A stretch of 64,000 bases of DNA from Vibrio sp. Isolate34. GTDB lineage: Bacteria; Pseudomonadota; Gammaproteobacteria; Enterobacterales; Vibrionaceae. The notes under the pieces are model-generated. The model searched no databases, was not told the DNA's origin, and worked only from the letters and a program-made list of their open reading frames with translations. The stretch covers positions 409-64,408 of the forward strand of contig NZ_JAKEUO010000007.1 of NCBI RefSeq assembly GCF_022397915.1, in the 5' to 3' direction. Within the stretch, counting starts at the first letter, position 1; the number at the start of each line of letters is the position of its first letter. Below are positions 61,401 through 64,000 of this stretch, piece after piece. Made by a program: the position numbers and the translations under genes.

Positions 61401-61459
61401 TAGTACCTGTGATGTTCGCTATCTTATATAGAATCAAACCGTCCACTGCGGGTTATTAG
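58400..61459 (+). CDS. RND-family efflux pump inner-membrane protein
   Basis: A 1019-residue HAE1-type pump with 12 predicted helices and two large periplasmic loops. The TM4 proton-relay motif reads GMLVDNAIVVVEG: the first Asp is kept but the second, usual in AcrB (LLVDDAIVVVEN), is Asn. SLEDPAF-type start (LSRLEDPAFTIKDAMI) and the C-terminal GMILKNGIVLLDQIN are typical of the branch with two adaptors. The likely substrates are drugs, detergents or bile salts. The channel (TolC) must come from elsewhere. A strong terminator follows. Confidence 0.93.
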   Translation: MNIAEYSIKNKVISWLFLVILAIGGVTSFGNLSRLEDPAFTIKDAMIISTYPGATSMEVEEELTYPLEKEIRQLPYIDKITSTSSNGMSQIMVSMKMDYGPDELPQIWDEMRRKINDLQPTLPSGVNSVQIIDDFGDVFGVMIMLTGDGYDYVELKQYADYLTREIELVDGVGKVSIAGDQQEQLFVEMSLERLAALNLDMSTVTSLLAQQNSVVSAGEVMLNGQSLTIKPNGTLSTVEELENLIIHGRDTGNLIRLKDVAEVTRGIQEKPGNVLTYNGQPAINLGIAFSSGVNVVEIGNALDAELDRLESIKPAGVELNYFYNQAQEVDKSVADFLISLVEAVAIVIIVLLFAMGLRSGLIIGLVLLLTVFGTFILMDYNDVELHRISLGALIIALGMLVDNAIVVVEGILVGLKKGKTKLQAAKDIVTQTQWPLLGATIIAITAFAPIGLSKDATGEFMGSLFWVLCFSLFLSWVTALTLTPFLAEMLLKEEDKVDENEDPYKGILFVLFGASLKFALRFRWLTVVSMVALLAASIVGFGMVKQQFFPPSNTPMFYVDMWMPEGTDVRETIKQTEKVESYIRQQDNVEFVTTTVGQGMQRFALTYQPEKSYEAYAQLQVRTTDRDTMFQALEALDRDLANEFEQPTFQFKLIEFGPSPASKIEARISGADPQTLRNIAVQVEDILLADPGSRNVRHDWRERTKELVPLFNESKARRLGISKTDLSETLQMAFGGYNIGLLRDGTHMLPIVARLPEEERFDFESLNNVKIWSPSLQTYIPVEQVIDGVELQWSEPLIQRRDRKRTLTVLADHDVLGDETPASLFARVKPKVEALDLPEGYSISWGGEYESSKDAQESLFGSLPMGYLLMFIITMLLFNSVRKPLVIWFTVPLSIIGVSIGLLGTNMPFSFTAFLGLLSLSGMILKNGIVLLDQINSELATGKDPYLAVVDSAISRVRPVSMAALTTILGMIPLVFDAFFGSMAITIMAGLGFATVLTLIVVPVMFAILYRIKPSTAGY

Positions 61460-61489
61460 GGATTGATATAAAACAGATTCTTTTAAGCC

Positions 61490-61518
61490 AGCCCAGTCAA
61501 TTTTGACTGGGCTTTTTT
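61490..61518 (+). terminator. Terminator of the RND operon
   Basis: AGCCCAGTCAA / TTGACTGGGCT, a perfect 11-bp stem, followed by TTTTT. Confidence 0.85.
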
Positions 61519-61678
61519 ATGCGAGTGATTTAGTACAGCGTTGGTTCAAGCAAACATCCGTGTACATAAAGCGATGTGAAGACCGCTACACGAACAAAGA
61601 ACTTCGTTAACAAAGGAATGTGTTAAGTGACAGCCGCTTAACCTGTGGCTAGCGGCTTTAAGAAGAGTAAGGGCGGTT

Positions 61679-62470
61679 TTAGATTGCTAAACGGATATCC
61701 AATTCAATCGGTTTAGGCATCGCTAGATGGTAGCCTTGGTACATGTCGAAGCCCAAGCTTTGCATTGCTGCGAGTTGATGCTCTGTTTCTATGCCTTCGA
61801 TGACAGTCTTAGCGCCGATTTGCTTCGCAAGCTCTAGAACTAATTCCATTGCTCGTGTGTGACCTTGCTCAAAATCTAACATCACTGAGCGGTCTATCTT
61901 TATGATATGAGGATTGATATGGCGAACGCGTTGTTCTGTTGATGCTTGCGTTCCGAAATCATCGACCGCGATTTGAAAACCATTCTCCGCAAGAGAGAGG
62001 GCAGCGTCTTTCAAGCGCTCTTCACTTTCGGCATTCAATTCTACCAATTCCATCACGATCTGCTCACATGAAAGGTTCAGCTCATGAAGACGTTTTGCCA
62101 GAAGGCTGTCACTGACTTTTTCTGCCGCAAATAACTCCCCAACGTTTGGAAGAACGTTCAAGAATAGGTGCAAATGACGGATAGTTGACTGTGCGAAGTT
62201 ACGAATGTGGATAGCGCGACTGAGTCTCTCTACATTGATCTTATCTGTGCATGAGGTGTCATCGGAATGGAAGAAGTGATCAGGACGAACAATATCCCCT
62301 TTGCTATTCGATATACGCACCAAAGCCTCTACGCCTATCTGAATCATTGAGTCGTCAAATATAGGTTGATAGACACTTCGCAGTGTTAGGTCTTGATACT
62401 TTGCAATAAACTGCATATCGGCATCCACAGATATACAGCTAATAAATTCACTTCTGTCTGATAAAATCAT
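61679..62470 (-). CDS. EAL-domain protein (c-di-GMP phosphodiesterase-like)
   Basis: A 263-residue stand-alone EAL domain without a sensor or membrane segment. The signature is VEALVRI (EAL). Asn lies in FLNVLPN, Glu in MELVEL, Asp-Asp in VDDFGTQAST, Lys in IIKIDRS, Glu in IEGIETEHQ and Gln in YQGYHLAMP. Most catalytic residues are present. The loop-6 DDFGTGxSS is altered to DDFGTQAST, which could weaken activity. It may be an active phosphodiesterase or a c-di-GMP binder; assay is needed to tell. Confidence 0.82.
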   Translation of the reverse strand: MILSDRSEFISCISVDADMQFIAKYQDLTLRSVYQPIFDDSMIQIGVEALVRISNSKGDIVRPDHFFHSDDTSCTDKINVERLSRAIHIRNFAQSTIRHLHLFLNVLPNVGELFAAEKVSDSLLAKRLHELNLSCEQIVMELVELNAESEERLKDAALSLAENGFQIAVDDFGTQASTEQRVRHINPHIIKIDRSVMLDFEQGHTRAMELVLELAKQIGAKTVIEGIETEHQLAAMQSLGFDMYQGYHLAMPKPIELDIRLAI

Positions 62471-62993
62471 AGTCGCTAATAAAGGTGTTTATTCAATGAC
62501 GAAAATAGACGTCATGGCTGTCACAATATTGACAGGTGTTAGTAAATTGTCAATTGATAAAAATTCATTTGCAGGGTCAATATTTAAATAAATATAATTA
62601 ACGAAAAATCAGCATGATAAATGATATTAACCATTAATTTAACTTATCATTCACTAGGTTTGATAGTTGCTGTGAATTTAATGGCTGAGTAACGCCTCAC
62701 ATATCAATCCCAACCAATATAAAGCTAGACCAGCGATACACCAGCGAAAAGTAGGGTTAAAGGCTTAGATTATGGGTGAATGTCAAAGTTAGAAAATAAA
62801 GATACTTAACTGGTTACATAGAAGTGATATCTATCTCTCAAAATCGATAGCATCGGAAGAACAGTTATTAATAATTCGATTAGAACGTTCGAATAATTAA
62901 TGAGCAATGATTTAGCGTCTTTTATAAAACATTGGGATGAAGGTCTAACAATTTGCTTTCAATATTGAATGAAAAAGTTGACCCGTATTATCC
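62471..62993. other. 520-bp AT-rich gap
   Basis: No convincing ORF. The inverted pair TTGACA / TGTCAA (about 62530-62555) overlaps what may be the EAL gene promoter. Several short stops-rich AT stretches follow. Nothing else is recognisable. Confidence 0.4.
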
Positions 62994-63626
62994 CTACCAT
63001 TGAAGTACGGCATAAAGTTGCAGGTATTTACGAACCAATTGTTGATTCCCTGACCGTTTTAGTGGGTGACCAAATTTAATAAAGCACGGACTGATTCTAA
63101 AGTTATTATTTAAATCAGCAGCGAATTGAGAATCACTCTCTCTTAACGTGATGCCTTGTTGGCTGTATTCAGTTATCTCGTCTGGGAGTTCTCCCATCCA
63201 CCAGTGCAACAACTCACCACTGTTTTTACTTCGGCTTATCCAATGGTCAGAAACAATGATCAAAACGTCATTGGGTTGAATGGCGAATCCGTACTCTTGC
63301 TGCCAGTTATGAATGTCTAACATCAACTTTTTACGACACGTTTTTCCCGCGCTCACCATATGGTGGCTAATCATCCAAACTGTGCCGATTTCAGAAGAGA
63401 TACGGAAGTGGCGGGGCGTTTCTCGAGAGGAGAGCATTTCAAGTGGACTGATGTTACTTGCATGATTAAAGCTTACGAAGGTGTGTTCCATTCGTCGGGC
63501 AAAGGCTTTACCGATGTGATGTTCACTGATCCCTTGGTTGTGTACCGTAGGATAATGACGCTCACAGAGTTTTAGACAATCGTCTTGAAACTGATTGACG
63601 CTTTTAATCACGAGATCTAATAACAA
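62994..63626 (-). CDS. Hypothetical protein, 210 residues
   Basis: A soluble protein with no signal peptide, rich in His and Trp (ERHYPTVHNQGISEHHIG, LLHWWMGELPDE), with a central block WMISHHMVSAGKTCRKKLMLDIHNW. The blocks DVLIIVSDHWISR and FIKFGHPLKRSG look ordered. I do not recognise the family. No neighbours are close enough to suggest an operon. No terminator is evident. Confidence 0.6.
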   Translation of the reverse strand: MLLDLVIKSVNQFQDDCLKLCERHYPTVHNQGISEHHIGKAFARRMEHTFVSFNHASNISPLEMLSSRETPRHFRISSEIGTVWMISHHMVSAGKTCRKKLMLDIHNWQQEYGFAIQPNDVLIIVSDHWISRSKNSGELLHWWMGELPDEITEYSQQGITLRESDSQFAADLNNNFRISPCFIKFGHPLKRSGNQQLVRKYLQLYAVLQW

Positions 63627-63916
63627 TGAAGTCCCTTATACACAGTTACTATCTTATTGATGGGCAATAGTACGGTAATTAATGTGTCATTACCTATCGC
63701 CAAAGTGCGAGTTCTTGATCCCTCTATCAAAATTAGCGATTGCGGAGCGATTTTATGGATAGCACTGGCACTTCGCTGGTCTGTATTCTAAATTATGAGG
63801 AATTCTAATCAGTTAGAAAGACTATCTTTAGCAGCAAAGTTACAAGTGAGTTAGCTAGATTATAGTTTAGTCAGCTGTTCACGATGGATTTATTTACTCT
63901 TTACTTGGAAACATTC
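63627..63916. other. Gap before the last gene
   Basis: About 290 bp with no ORF or clear hairpin. It must hold the promoters of the 210-residue protein gene and the DUF2164-like gene, which diverge here. Confidence 0.45.
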
Positions 63917-64000
63917 ATGACCATTCAACTAGATTCGAAGCAAAAGTCTGAGCTTACCCATACTCTTCAAAAATACCTGCAAGATGAACTCGATGTGGAG
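63917..64000 (+). CDS. DUF2164-type protein, N-terminal part (runs off the right edge)
   Basis: A frame of 28 codons from the ATG at 63917 to the window end, reading MTIQLDSKQKSELTHTLQKY and then LQDELDVE. The pattern (I-L-D-x-x-x-K-x-x-L/I---KY--(D/E)ELD) is the N-terminus of small DUF2164 proteins of about 80 residues. The function of that family is unknown. Confidence 0.6.
   Translation, partial: MTIQLDSKQKSELTHTLQKYLQDELDVE

Noticed and set aside
58309..61446. Minus-strand ORFs inside the RND operon (up to 149 codons)
   Set aside because: Antisense shadows of conserved pump genes without family features.
1..64000. CRISPR array, rRNA or tRNA genes
   Set aside because: No regularly spaced repeats of CRISPR type and no recognisable rRNA or tRNA sequence were seen by eye. 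A tRNA scan would settle the last point.

Overview
The window looks like part of chromosome 2 of a Vibrio, probably of the Splendidus group. The evidence is the glyA-gcvH-gcvP / HTH-cupin regulator / gcvT layout known from vibrio chromosome 2, a vxrABC-type two-component operon, VCR-like integron attC sites, a TyrR-boxed tyrP, AcpH, and a Vibrio-style efflux operon with two adaptor genes. Species assignment is inference.

Layout. 1-3.2 kb: right end of an IS5-type insertion sequence, then vxrC-vxrB-vxrA on the minus strand. 3.4-9.5 kb: metabolic genes, namely a YbhB-like protein, an AraC regulator, an MFS transporter, D-serine dehydratase, a second-type tryptophanyl-tRNA synthetase behind a Trp-Trp leader peptide and attenuator, and a VOC protein behind a six-copy hexamer repeat. 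9.6-11.3 kb: a small lipoprotein and a delta-class carbonic anhydrase-like protein. 11.5-18.2 kb: a catabolic and transport module (Ntn-hydrolase, LysR regulator, outer-membrane protein, periplasmic D-aminoacylase-like amidohydrolase, TRIC channel, LysE exporter). Three of its promoters carry the same dyad, GGATG-N5-(C/A)(A/G)TCC, at the same distance from the -10 box. 18.3-21.3 kb: a fused remnant of a divergent SDR/LysR pair, an orphan pilin and a MATE pump.

21.6-28.9 kb is an accessory island: integron cassettes with VCR-like and short attC sites but no integron integrase. It is interrupted by an IS91-family element and by an IS1111-type element inserted exactly at an attC recombination point. 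A second, partly deleted IS1111-type copy ends at the same kind of point. Cargo includes a DUF4145 protein, a Phd/ParE-type toxin-antitoxin pair and YefM-YoeB.

29-45.7 kb is mostly core metabolism. The glycine cleavage system and serine hydroxymethyltransferase (gcvP, gcvH, glyA, gcvT), formate-THF ligase (fhs) and inosine-guanosine kinase (gsk) join glycine, one-carbon and purine metabolism. PurR-like boxes lie at fhs and upstream of gcvT. Between them are a GlyGly-CTERM trypsin-like protease, ArfB, a YqaB-like phosphatase and a membrane diguanylate cyclase. 45.8-64 kb carries CreA, small lipoproteins, an outer-membrane barrel, a YieH-like phosphatase, a chemoreceptor whose Shine-Dalgarno lies in a perfect hairpin, tyrP with a double TyrR box, acpH, rhlE, a TetR-controlled RND efflux operon with two adaptors, an EAL protein, and the start of a DUF2164 gene.

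The most promising less-described items are the LysR-linked acyl-amide module with its shared promoter design, the attenuated auxiliary trpS, the integrase-less cassette array targeted twice by an IS1111-attC-type element, and three phased GTTTACT operators upstream of gcvT. Three small genes that length cut-offs would miss are listed (29040-29168, 46364-46489, 53006-53134), together with the trp leader peptide.
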